Shown: piece by piece, positions 46,017 to 56,884 of the stretch | Layout of the letters: each line of letters starts with the position of its first letter | How positions within the stretch are numbered: the first letter of the stretch is position 1 | NCBI GenBank assembly: GCA_025529335.1 | Contig: JAMYHX010000095.1 | Location: 62,001 to 126,000 of the forward strand | Origin: Rhizopus sp. PT2906 | Lineage: Eukaryota > Mucoromycota > Mucoromycetes > Mucorales > Rhizopodaceae | Length of the DNA stretch: 64,000 bases | Reading direction: 5' to 3' | Notes under the pieces: model-generated | What the model was told of the DNA's origin: nothing | Database searches by the model: none | The model's input: the letters and a program-made list of their open reading frames with translations, nothing else | Program-made: the position numbers and the translations under genes

Positions 46017-46200
46017 GAGCCAATGGATTTTTGCCATTGCCATACAGAAAAGGTTGGATAACTTGCTTGAATTGTAATCTTTCTACATTGGCACCATAAA
46101 ATGAATTGTTAAATGTAGGAAAATCTGTACCATGACCATCAATTGGTCTATGTGCAGCTTTTCTTAATAAAATAGACTCGCTTGTATTACTGTCGCTTCA
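46016..46200 (-). pseudogene. Coding-like fragment, possible animal-type haem peroxidase N-terminus
   Basis: On the minus strand an open frame reads SESILLRKAAHRPIDGHGTD, FPTFNNSFYGANVERLQF and QPFLYGNGKNPLAHS. The spacing of RPxDGxG, then YGxxxxR and P..YG(N)G recalls the N-terminal part of fungal animal-type haem peroxidases or dioxygenases, but the expected NN..NP..G is not clear. The frame continues antisense to the recombinase relic, which is probably chance. Isolated fragment only. Confidence 0.3.
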
Positions 46201-48557
46201 AAAAAGAAAAAACAGTAATACATTCTTTTTCTAAAGAAATACTTTTTGTCACTTTTTTAATAGATGAACAACGGCTTGTTTATGGCACATCTCTTTGATC
46301 GCTTCTTTTAATCGCACTCTCTCAAAGCTATTGATTTAGTTAAGTACGATTAGCTCAGCTAGTTAAATATTTGCAATCCTTTGAACATGCTCACTTTAGG
46401 GATGATATGTCAAAATACAACATGAAACGTAAAAGCTAGTAAGAGAGCCATATGCCCTAGATGGCCCTGATTATACCAATCCTTTTACTATAGAGCAGGT
46501 AATTATTTAATAGATGCAAAATAGAACAAGTGTTATCCCATGACGTTTAGACCATGTTACAATTGATGAAGTATTGGACATGTCGCAAGTTATTATCATT
46601 TATGGCATCGAATATACTATCCTCAATAATTCAAAGAATGTTTCTGGCTGATGGGACTCTAAATGTCTCTCCTTTCGCCTTCAATCCTTTGATAGACCAT
46701 TAAACACGCCTTTAGTATCAACAAATAGTGTTTTCATTTATGCAACGTCCATTAGTTTGAGCTCATGTGCTGTTCAACTTCCAATGCTACGTAGTACAAT
46801 CAATACTCCCTTTTTTTAAATATTATGCTTCTTCCTTAAAGTCAACCTATTCACTTGTTCATCCCCTCTCCCTTTTCCTTTTATTACTACAATAGTCTAT
46901 AAAGATAAATATCTGCTTCTCTTTAACCAGTTCTTTTGATTCAATTTATGCAAGTAAGCTAATTATTTGTTTTTATTGGTTAAAATAAACGGAGTCAGTT
47001 TCAAAACAAAGGAGCTTTGAGTACTTTGGAACTAAACTCTAGTTTAACGATTTCATGAATAGCACAGACTATAGGAAGAGAACCCCTCATTATTTCGCAT
47101 GGATTCTCTATTGCCTTGCGAACACAGAATAGTCAACAGGATTTACAAAATGGCATTTCAAAGTAGATTGTAACCTTGGGACAAAAGAAAGCAATATGGA
47201 ATTGACTTTGGCAAACAAGACCTCGTTTAGGCACTGAATGAACAGTGGCATCTATACTATAGATGGACAGATCCGGTTGTGATGTTGAAATGGGAGGATT
47301 GAAGGATCGATACAGAGAGATCCCCTTCCTGATGATAGATGTAACTCTAGGAGAGATGCTGATACTTGACAAAGTAGAGACGTTTGCCAACAGAAGCTAA
47401 TTCAGTAGAGTCAACAGTATTATTTTGTGCTGGTCCGGCGATTGTATCAGTAATTGGTTTTTGAGGGAACATACGCAAATCGTGTAGCATCAGCAGTTTA
47501 GGATTTATAAATAAAAGGACTTGCAATCAATTTGCACATCTTTCTTTCACTCTTTTTTCAAAATATGTCGCGACTGCCGCTTTTCCCTTCGTCATATCTA
47601 CTTCAAAAGTGAGCGGCTGCAGGGTCTGACAGATGATCTGGCTTTTGGTTTGCTAATGTCTTGTTCGGTTGTAAAACCGATACATATAGCCAAAGCAAAT
47701 CAAGGCCTGAGGTAAAGGTAAATATATAATACAATTCAAAACATTTTCAGATTGTAAACTAAAAATACTAATACAGTTCGTAAATACAGAATTTATCAAT
47801 CGCTCAACGGCGTCTGGACGACCAACACACATCCTGGTGCACGTGCTCTGCCTTGGCCCCTCCTCCCAGCTTGCTCAAAAGAGCAATAGAAGAGCTGGAG
47901 GAGGAGACCCACCGTGATGAGGCTGACTTGGCCGTCAAAAGAAGAAAGCTGGCCTTGCTAGTTGAAGCTGACAATTTTAAGCTCTCTCTCTTTATAAAAC
48001 TACATCCGATTATTTCTTTGCACAATTTGATATGGAATGAAAGAACATTGCATCTAGGTAAGTAAAATATCAAGGACTAATTATTATTTTGAAAAGGCTA
48101 TTGACGAAATGGATCTTGATGAAGGCTCTATATTCGCTATGTCTCGAAAAATGAAATGCCTAGTGTTTTTAGCTGGTTGTTCTAAGTCAAATCCTTATTT
48201 TTGAAACGGGGTTAGATTTCAGCCCACAACATCAATTCTTCAATAAAAATAGGTATAGGCCCAATATTTGTAGCTGATGAAGTGTAATTTGATGCAGTGT
48301 ACGAATATATATATATAAAGTACCATCATAATCGAAGTTCAAGTTATACTAATGAACTTCAATATTTAAAACTCTAAATTTGAGAGTAAAACACTGTGTG
48401 TCGGAACACAAGATTGAATATTGTGTACTCTTCAAAAGCGTGTGAGTTTGCGCTTGGACCAAGTGTCTTTCAACTGATGAAGGCATTCTTATCTCCTTCA
48501 TAATCAGAAAGAATGTCGTTTTTATAGTGTTTAATATGAGACCTCTTTGTCTGTTTA
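46201..48557. other. Degenerate region with scattered coding-like fragments
   Basis: No intact gene. At about 46560-46640 a plus frame reads IDEVLDMSQVIIIYGIEYTI, followed by a stop, which could be kelch-derived. At about 47133-47480 the minus strand has short pieces of similar flavour. At 47853-47990 a plus frame reads LLKRAIEELEEETHRDEADL, an acidic coiled-coil-like fragment lacking context. None can be called as a gene. Confidence 0.35.
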
Positions 48558-48665
48558 ATGATAACAATAAAGTATGTGATATTAAATGCGTCTAAAAATA
48601 AACCTATTTTTATTTCTGTTTATACATTTTCTTTCTTTTTCTTTTTTCTCCTTTTTAAACATTAT

Positions 48666-48965
48666 ATGATTTTGATAAAGAAGTGGATAAAGAACCATCT
48701 AAAGAAACGAAAAAGAAAGACAAAATCAGTCAGATTTACCACCAATAAAGATATTTACTATACACATAGTAGTATAGAATATGATAGATCATCTATGTTG
48801 TCATTTGAAGACATGAAAGAAGGGGAAAGTTTAAAGATGGACTCATTGTTAATGCTGGACGATAATGATGAATTTGATAAACAAGTGATTCGAAATACTA
48901 AATTAAACAAGAAACAAGGCTATCATAGCATTGCTGTCTTGGTTAATTACAGGGCCAATATATAA
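48666..48965 (+). CDS. Small basic protein with VRF..THSS.EYDRSS motif
   Basis: A 99-residue single-exon frame starting MILIKKWIKNHLKKRKRKTK (an in-frame frame extends further up but through a T-rich leader). After the basic start it reads SVRFTTNKDIYYTHSSIEYD followed by RSS, a pattern seen in many small fungal proteins with VRF..V..THS..EYDR, of unknown or PP1-docking-like role (RVxF-type VRF is only suggestive). An acidic segment follows (FEDMKEGESLKMDSLLMLDD). Function unknown. Confidence 0.6.
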   Translation: MILIKKWIKNHLKKRKRKTKSVRFTTNKDIYYTHSSIEYDRSSMLSFEDMKEGESLKMDSLLMLDDNDEFDKQVIRNTKLNKKQGYHSIAVLVNYRANI

Positions 48966-49343
48966 AATATTCAAGAAAAAGAGACTGAATATATTATAGA
49001 AAATGTTCTTTGATTGTTTTCTTTTTCTTTTTGCTAGACTGCACCTTTTTATAAGTTCAATAGAGCTGAATTCAAGACTACCAATACTTGTATTGGTTAC
49101 TCGCTTTGAGTATTTCCTAGCATCTATTTCAAGTATCATGGATGCGTTGTAAAAGTGCCGAATAAAGGGATATTGGTAATAGACAATGCATCTATTTATG
49201 CTAAGAGTAAATAATGTGTCGATAGAAAGAACCATTTCTTTACTCAAGTAAAGTATACCATAACGATCAAAGCTAGATTTAGCATTCTCAAAAGCGTTTC
49301 TATTAAGAAAAGGGGTTTTTCTTGAATGAGCTATCCATTGTCG

Positions 49344-49382
<39 letters not shown>
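49344..49382 (+). repeat. Poly(A) run of 39 bases
   Basis: An uninterrupted A run between the small basic gene and the RhoGEF gene. It may be a retrotransposon tail or a simple slippage product; no recognisable element precedes it. Confidence 0.9.
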
Positions 49383-49385
<3 letters not shown>

Positions 49386-49583
49386 CAATAAATGGTGTGA
49401 TGATACATGTATTTTTTTGTTACAGATAATGAGCAAAGCCTATACTTCCGTTTATAAGCTCAGATTGAATACATGTTACACTTTTACTGTTTTGGGATTT
49501 ATTATGGAAACATCAATACAAAAACAATAACATAAAAGACATTTCTCTATTTTTTTTTCTTTTTCCCTTTTCCTTTAACGTCA

Positions 49584-52500
49584 TGGCTCACTTCAAGGTG
49601 AGTACAAGGATGAGTTAGACGGACGATCATTAATAAGACAATAGCAATTAAAAACAAATCTCTCACAGTGTGGATATAATCATCACTGGAAATTAATAAA
49701 GAATACACAGCTACCTACCTTACAGTTTGAGGAACCTGTAGATAAAATTACTTGTCAAATCAAAAAGATATCGGTAACATAAAAATAGTCTTTTTTAAAA
49801 ATGGAAACTAATAAAAATAAAGTGTCAAAACATTGACTTGATTGTTCCTTCCAAAGATAGAACACAAGGTACACTTGCCAACTATCAAATAAAGTATTAA
49901 ATATATGTATTAGATCAACAAATGCAGCTTGAACAGTTTTTCAATATCATTGGCACTAAAATCTCCAAGAATACCATCGTTAAAAAATCTAGCCGTCAAA
50001 CACTGTTTACAGCAGACGACATGTCAGACAAAGTAAGTTACAAAAAAAACGTCATTTTTCATGTACTCAGGTTACACACATCTCAGTTCGAAAGGGATGA
50101 CGACAAAAGAGCTTTTCGTATTCAAGAGTTTATAAAGACCGAAAGATCCTACGTGGAAACATTACAAACATTAGTCAAATATGTCGTACATCCATTAAAG
50201 TCAATTATGCAACAAAAACATTGTATTCTTAATACATACAAATGTACTAAAATATTCCTAAACATCGATCAAATCGCATCAGCCAATCAACAGTTCTTGG
50301 ACGACTTGGAACACAATCATGAAAGCTTTGGCGACATCTGTCGGGAGCACGTAAGCTCAATTAAAAATAAAAAGACACCTTCCTTTGTTGATTTACTTTC
50401 ATATAGATGCAACACTTTGAGTGCTATCGCAAATACTTGCTGGAACAAGGAGAAGCCCAAAATCTACACGCAAAGGAAATAAAGAGTAACCAAGCTTATA
50501 AACGATTCTTAATGAACGTGAACGATCATCCTGAATTTAAGCGAAGGAGACTACAAGATATTCTGGTCGAACCCGTACAGCGCATCAGTCGATATTCAAT
50601 GATGCTCAGAGAGATACTTAATTTAACCCCAAAGGATCATCCAGATTACCAGGGATTAAAACTAGCCTGTGAAAAATCAAAGGTTATTGCTACTATGGAT
50701 GATGATGATACCACTAAAGCAGCCACCATGCTCTTAGCTTTATACCAAACCATTAAGGAATCACCCGTAAGCCAACTTTCAACGTTTCTTCTTTCCTTTT
50801 GGCTAACCGGCGCCAAAGTGCTCCTTAATTAACCAAAATAGATCCTTGGTCGCGCACTTGGACGCATTAGAGATCAATCACGAGACAAACAAGCCGCTGA
50901 GAGCAGTCACTCTCTTCTTGTTTACAGACAAGATACTTGTCGCAAGTCGCTCTTCACTTGATTCGAAAGAAATGGATCTTGAAGAAATCGTTGACACTAT
51001 GATACCCACAAAGAATGCTCGCTTCTCTAGATTGCCCTCTAAAAAAGAAAACTCACTAAAATTCAAAGGATGGGCTGACCTTGAATGTGTCGAGTGTTTT
51101 GAAGGTGTTTTAGGTATTGATATAAACGCTTGAAATGGAAAAGGAGCCAACTCTTCTCTTCTAGATCGCCCTGGTTCATTCATTCTCTCAGCTTCTAACA
51201 TGGAAGAAGCTCAGCAACATGAAATGGCAAATATTACCTCATTCGAGCACTATTTTTACAGAGGCCCCAGGTTATTTTCGGTCATTCCTCAAAAAGAATA
51301 TCTAACAAGGCAACAAAAACATGACTACATTCAAAAGGGATTAGAGTTTCAAGCAATCTATCAAAAGACAAGAGCACTTGCAAAAGAATATGGCAAGTAT
51401 CCTTTCTCATTTTACCAATTTCTCTTTTGATAACATCATTTATATAGATACTAGTAACGCGACATATTATAGAACGTGGAAAGAGATACCCACCTTTTGC
51501 AGTGTTTACAGTCCGGAAGCATACGTCAAGGCAAGGTATAAGGTAATCATTCGTCATTTCATGTGTAAAACATTATTGCACACGCTCATACATTACATTT
51601 ATCAGAACAACAGCGCGCTTGTTTACGTGGACACCCGTGATATCTCCTTAGAATCGCTCTTTCCGGCCTACTCTCCGTATACACCTTGGATTGTCGGACT
51701 TATTCAGCCAGAAGGTCTCAAAGGCTTTCGTCTTCACCTGAGCACGCTAACTGGCTTTGCAGAAAAGTGGCATCACTTATCTGAACCTCAAGATCAGCAG
51801 ACGATTGATTTCGAACGCGTCTTTTGGAATAACCGTAAGTGAATTTTCGGGAATAAACTAAAAAAAAAAAAAAAATAGCTCATCTCATTTCGGAGTAGTA
51901 CTCTTTTTGAATCAATGTTTACAATTATCTCAAGAACATGCTTACCGAATCAGATTCCTGATGCAACAGGCACTATCCACGAGTTCTACACTTCCTCGAC
52001 CTAAATCAATGTCTATTTCTCGAGCAACGAGTATTCCTGCTCTTGGTAAACTGTTTAATAGCAACGAAGAGTACCGATCTAGTAGGAAAAGAGATTCGCA
52101 AGCCAGGCCATTGTCCTCTCCAAAACAGACAACTAGATCTAATGTTAATTCCTGGAACGGTGCATCAGTTCAGCAGCTTAGTAATAATCAAAATTCGTCA
52201 TTGACCTCCCTTACCTCTTTGTTTTCATCGAAATCTTCAGATGATGAAAAAGGTAATCTCTTTACATCATCATGAATGAACTTTCTCTTATTAAATGTTT
52301 CATAGCGAGCGAGATCGAAAAGGACAAGAATGTCACTTGTGACGATTTGTTACTCGATATGGTAATCTCGTAACTTTCCTTTAACGACTGCTGACTTATT
52401 AGAAAAAGATACAGGAAAGAAATGATCGAGCACAGCAAGTTCACTTCCTGGACGAAGATGAAAAAAATAATACTTTTTCTTCAAGGGGTAGTAGTAACAG

Positions 52501-52739
52501 CATGGCTAGTTCATTTAGTATGGTTGACGATGAAGAGGAGAATGAATTGGATAATGAGTCTTATAGTCATTTACCTGTTGCTAAAGTAACTATATAAATA
52601 ATATAATAGTCTAGTTCTAATTCACGTACACTAGGTCAATACAAACCCCTATGAAAGTTTAGATAATGTATTAAAGTTGATGCAAGGATTTGAAGATGAA
52701 ATGCAGCAAGAGTGGCAATTGCTGATGCACAAGTATTAG
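49584..52739 (+). CDS. Dbl-family Rho guanine-nucleotide exchange factor (DH-PH)
   Basis: Many short introns. Exon pieces in order: 49584-49598 (MAHFK), 49669 onward (CGYNHHWKLIKNTQLPTLQF), a piece ending IVPSKDRTQ, then QMQLEQFFNIIGTKISKN. The DH domain follows: FRIQEFIKTERSYVETLQTL, EHMQHFECYRKYLLEQGEAQ, RRRLQDILVEPVQRISRYSM and MLREILNLTPKDHPDY. RSYVETL and LQDILVEPVQRISRYxxML are hallmark DH sequences. A PH-like region reads VTLFLFTDKILVASRSS. The C-terminal part (TPWIVGLIQPEGLKGFRLHL) is followed by a Ser-rich tail. It should load GTP on a Rho/Cdc42 GTPase in polarity or wall signalling. The last exon ends DEMQQEWQLLMHKY. Not every exon border was proven. Confidence 0.88.
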
Positions 52740-53084
52740 TTGCTTAGGAATATAATAAAAGGTCAAAAGCAGTCTAGACAATGTTCAATTTTTAGATGAC
52801 AAACACTATATAAAAACTGCATCTAATATAGGATATCCACATCACTTTGCCATATTCCCCTCTCTTTCCAATTTTTTTGCAATAAAGTCTTCGCTATAGA
52901 ATGATCACCGGTTATTGTAAGCATAAAGCCCTAAAGGTTCGTTAGGAGTCAAGTGTAATATCTGTTATGCCAAGACATATAGTGTAATTACTATGTCGGT
53001 GTTTTTTATTATTAATTTCATGACATTCATCAGCAACAACAATAAACCCATTGCTAGGCATTTATTTACATTTTTATATAATAT
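52740..53084. other. Intergenic between convergent genes
   Basis: AT-rich, no coding signal; 3' regions of the RhoGEF and F-box genes. Confidence 0.5.
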
Positions 53085-54794
53085 TTACAAATCTACTATT
53101 ACTCCATTTAAAATAAACTGTTTCATCTCTCTACATTGAAAGCGGACCTGCCCTGATGACGACAACATATGAGCTTCCATCGAAGTGATTTTTTTTGGTT
53201 CATCTTGATCATAGCTAATTCTATAATAAAGCTCCCTTGTGTCTGTCTTGATCTCCATTATCCATACAGGGCGATCCTCGTCAAGCGGATGGCGACGGTA
53301 GCAAAGCCAAAACTTGAATGTCTCGAGATGCGTTTGAGGCATACTGAGACTGACAAGCCAGCCATTTTCACCATTATGTAGGTTGACCAATCGTTGTGTC
53401 TTGTGCTGGTTGCTCTCCAAGCAAAGATACTTAAGGTTTGGACAACAAATCGAGAGGTCAATAAGGAACTGAGGGTAAATAAAGGATGCTCCAATATCAA
53501 CTGATTCAATCGAGGTGTTTCGAATGTTCAAAGGATCAATCTTGCGAAGGACAAACTGACCGAGTCCCAAGGTGTGAAGCACCGAAAACTGTTTGATAAT
53601 ATTCATCACCGTGCGTGCATCTTCCTGACCATTGTCCATCTCGCGTCGATCAAGATATAATTCCTTGAGTAATAGACCAAACTTACCAATGTATCGAGGG
53701 AGGTCTTGGAAAAAATACACGGACGGACGTATGGCCATGTTGAGTTTAAATGAGTCATTGTCTTTTTTCCGCTTCCAGTGTGCCGAAAAGCAGACAGTTC
53801 CGTGGTGGTCTTCCTGTTCTTCCCAAAAGTGCAGTTTGGTGTGACTTGAACTCAAATGTTCTGGTTGGCAAAGACCATCGAGATACTCTCGAAGGATAAG
53901 TCGGATATCATTCTTACGTTCAGTTGATAAAGACAGACGAAACTGTGACCGCATGTACATCTTGGCAGCAATCTGACGAAACGTCGTTTGTTCCAGTGGA
54001 TCATCGAGTGCTGTACTATCGACTTCTAGATGTAAAAATTGAAGTTGGCTGGAGGCATTCATCAGGTATTCAAGTGCTTCACCATGACAGTTCCGGTATT
54101 GAACTGCTCTGAGCCCCTTTAGTAACGAATACTGTTGTTCAGTAAGCTCATGTCGGTCGTCAGGAGGAAGCTGCGCCCTTAGAAACTGAAGATGGGGGCA
54201 TACCTTCAGTATCATCCGTAGTTCGTTCAGACTATGTATTGGTAAATTGGGTATATCAAGCTCCCGAACACATGGGAACAGCTGCAAGAAGTCAAAATTA
54301 TCTATATTCTCAAACTCATTTGTATGTACTTCTACAAGTGAGTTTCGATACTTGTGGTGTAAGTCAAAAGTGCGGTATGAGTCTGGAAGTGATTTGAGTC
54401 GTCGCCATTGCAATTCATTGCTGATGCTCAATAGATGATGCGCAATATGCTTCTCAAAACGATCATTCAGTGAAAGTACTACTTCAACATTTGGGCATTG
54501 CTTGACAAGAATTTCGAATTGTTGTGATGACAGTGATCCCGTAAACCGCCCGCTAAAGACCAGCCCCTTGATGAAATAGCTTGCTGGAGGATATTGAAAT
54601 GAAGTTGGTCGAAAAGCATCAAGAAATTGTTGAAAATACTGAAGACTGTTGAACATGACCTCTTTGAATAGCAATCGTGTGGCTGGAAGGTACCAATTGC
54701 GACAGATAAGTCGGTATTGAATAAGGTCTTGTCTGGACACATATTCCAATATAATACCTATCACCTCTTCTGGTAACTGGATGTTTTTAGACAT
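53085..54794 (-). CDS. F-box / leucine-rich-repeat-type protein
   Basis: Single exon, 569 residues from the ATG at 54792-54794 (MSKNIQLPEEVIGIILEYVS); an upstream in-frame ATG would add 12 hydrophobic residues. The first 45 residues are an F-box: LPEEVIGIILEYVSRQDLIQ, YRLICRNWYLPATRLLFKEV. The rest has irregular leucine-rich repeats, for example LFPCVRELDIPNLPIHSLNE, LRMILKVCPHLQFLRAQLPP and LSICCPNLKYLCLESNQ. F-box proteins link Skp1-Cul1 ubiquitin ligases to targets recognised by the repeats. Such genes are abundant in Mucorales. Target unknown. Confidence 0.88.
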   Translation of the reverse strand: MSKNIQLPEEVIGIILEYVSRQDLIQYRLICRNWYLPATRLLFKEVMFNSLQYFQQFLDAFRPTSFQYPPASYFIKGLVFSGRFTGSLSSQQFEILVKQCPNVEVVLSLNDRFEKHIAHHLLSISNELQWRRLKSLPDSYRTFDLHHKYRNSLVEVHTNEFENIDNFDFLQLFPCVRELDIPNLPIHSLNELRMILKVCPHLQFLRAQLPPDDRHELTEQQYSLLKGLRAVQYRNCHGEALEYLMNASSQLQFLHLEVDSTALDDPLEQTTFRQIAAKMYMRSQFRLSLSTERKNDIRLILREYLDGLCQPEHLSSSHTKLHFWEEQEDHHGTVCFSAHWKRKKDNDSFKLNMAIRPSVYFFQDLPRYIGKFGLLLKELYLDRREMDNGQEDARTVMNIIKQFSVLHTLGLGQFVLRKIDPLNIRNTSIESVDIGASFIYPQFLIDLSICCPNLKYLCLESNQHKTQRLVNLHNGENGWLVSLSMPQTHLETFKFWLCYRRHPLDEDRPVWIMEIKTDTRELYYRISYDQDEPKKITSMEAHMLSSSGQVRFQCREMKQFILNGVIVDL

Positions 54795-56371
54795 AGTTTT
54801 GTAGATAGAAATAAAATATAAAAAAGACAAGGAAAAAAAAGTCTCAATTGCTTAAAATAAACTTTTGATTGGCTTGGCTCCTGCTTTTACAGGAGGTATA
54901 AAGCATAATTATAAACGTTAGCTTTATTTATATGTTATCATTGTGAATTCATAACGTTCCCAACAATGAGCTATACTAAAATCATTAGTACATAATAGAA
55001 AGATACAATCTGACTACGGCACTTAATTAATGCAATAACTTTTATGTAAAGAACGTGATTTGCTGAAAATCTCAAAATTGTTTCTCCGACTTCTCGATAG
55101 TTGAAGAGTATCATTTCAACCCAGTCTTTCTTGAAAAGCATCTGTTCAATGATCCAGAAGCAGCAACGAAAGTGTCATATAATCATCATCAGTGGATTAT
55201 ATTCAAAAATGCAATCTGACTTTTAAAATATCAGTTACTTTATTATTATGCATTAAGAAGCATATTGTTGTATTTACCCTATAAATACTTAATCATATAT
55301 GATTACTCTACGAATGAACAATACAAACAGACTGACCACAAAGTACTTTTATATAACGTACCATGCTCATACAAAATGATGTTGTTTGCAATAATGAACT
55401 CTTTCTTTCTTCTTGTCTTTAATATATTTTTAAATTTGATAGTACGCGATGGAGTGTTCCTAGAACCACGCATACTATTCATTGAATACCCAAACGAGCC
55501 ATTAATAATATACCCTGATGATAAGAAGGTAAAAATGGCATACTCTCTCTCTCTCTCTGAGCCACGCTTTACTTTACATATATATAATACACAGAACAAA
55601 TCTTTTTTTTTTTTTAGGTTGAGATCTTTTTATGAGAAAATTACCTCTTTAGTGTCACAGTCTACAAATAATAAACTATGCTTAAAGGCTATGTCAATAC
55701 CTGTATTCCGATAGTTTAAGCTAGAATTCATTATATTGATGAATGAATACAAGTAATACCTTTTGTATTAGAAATAAGCTTTTAAAAAGCTTCTCTTAAC
55801 CAAAACGTCATGCTTATGTTTAAGGGAATATCAATGTGACTTTAAAGAAATATAGACACATTCTATATTTTACTACCTCTCTTTTGCGTTGTACACACAT
55901 TGATAAACTATTCTACTTTTTTACTTACCATATATGGCTATCTCCAGGTTTTATCACCCCGGAAGCAGTTGAAAGCCAGCACACTCCTGATTTCGTCTGC
56001 TTTTGCTATGGTTACGAGTATTGAGGCTTTTTTGCGATGGATATATTATAGTACTGAACTATTGTAAATGAATATCCTAACTATATGCTAAGGATACGCG
56101 TGCATGCCGTAGTTAATCTAATGATGTATGAACTAAGTGAATGAGCGTGCGAAATGGATAAAAGTAATCGTTGACATAAGATAAGTACCATATATGTGTG
56201 TACTACGAGAGAAATGGATGATAAGATTCCATCCATTAACGCCATTGGTTGATACACTATTGCTCACATCCAACTATAGTAGCCTGCTGTTCCTTGAATT
56301 CCCGTTAGGTATAATATAAATAATGAGATCTGCATTTACCTTTTTCTCTCTTTCTTTATATTTATCAAAGT
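54795..56371. other. Intergenic; one possible small secreted-like frame
   Basis: Mostly AT-rich without genes. At 55377-55530 a plus frame starts MMLFAIMNSFFLLVFNIFLN and continues VRDGVFLEPRILFIEYPNEP then LIIYPDDKK. A gtaaaa..tttttag intron would lead to a short end VEIFL. It would be a peptide of about 55 residues with a hydrophobic leader; support is weak. A (CT)n tract lies at about 55545. Confidence 0.3.
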
Positions 56372-56791
56372 ATGAATGAAGCTATTACTTTCTTTTGCTT
56401 AACTCCTGAGCCAGATGAACAGGATGACTATGACTACAAGCAGGATGACTATTCATGGATGGATGATAATGAGTGCCAAGAAAATACCTTTAATATTATA
56501 CCACTTACACCAGAAGAATCTACCATTGATGAAGATAATCATATACATACTACTTTCCAATTCTTCTTTAAAGAATTGGGCTACTTTACAGAAGAACCTG
56601 AGCCTATTGATCCTACTATAGACTATGAAAAGGAAGCCCTGTTGATGAATCAAGTAAAAAATAGAAAAGTCCGACGGCGGCAGCACATGGATATAATATC
56701 AGCTTGCAACAACAACAGCAATAATAATAATAACAATGCTAATAGCAATCATAATTACTTCTTTCACGATAACCAACTTATCCTCGCTTAA
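56372..56791 (+). CDS. Acidic hypothetical protein with Asn-rich tail
   Basis: Single exon, 139 residues: MNEAITFFCLTPEPDEQDDY, DYKQDDYSWMDDNE, PLTPEESTIDEDNHIH, FFFKELGYFTEEPEPID, a basic patch KNRKVRRRQHMD and an Asn run of about 15. A pyrimidine-rich leader and a tataatataaataatg-like box lie just upstream, supporting expression. The repeated acidic TPExDExD layout suggests a disordered interaction protein. No family recognised. Confidence 0.55.
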   Translation: MNEAITFFCLTPEPDEQDDYDYKQDDYSWMDDNECQENTFNIIPLTPEESTIDEDNHIHTTFQFFFKELGYFTEEPEPIDPTIDYEKEALLMNQVKNRKVRRRQHMDIISACNNNSNNNNNNANSNHNYFFHDNQLILA

Positions 56792-56884
56792 TTTGTATAT
56801 AGTACTTTCTTTATAGATACCCATTTTATTCAAGAATAAAACAGTATATTATTTATTTGTTTACGGCCGTTGCCTTTTATGGAT

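Noticed and set aside
49344..49436. Phe-run frame from the poly(A) tract
   Set aside because: Artefact of the homopolymer on the minus strand.
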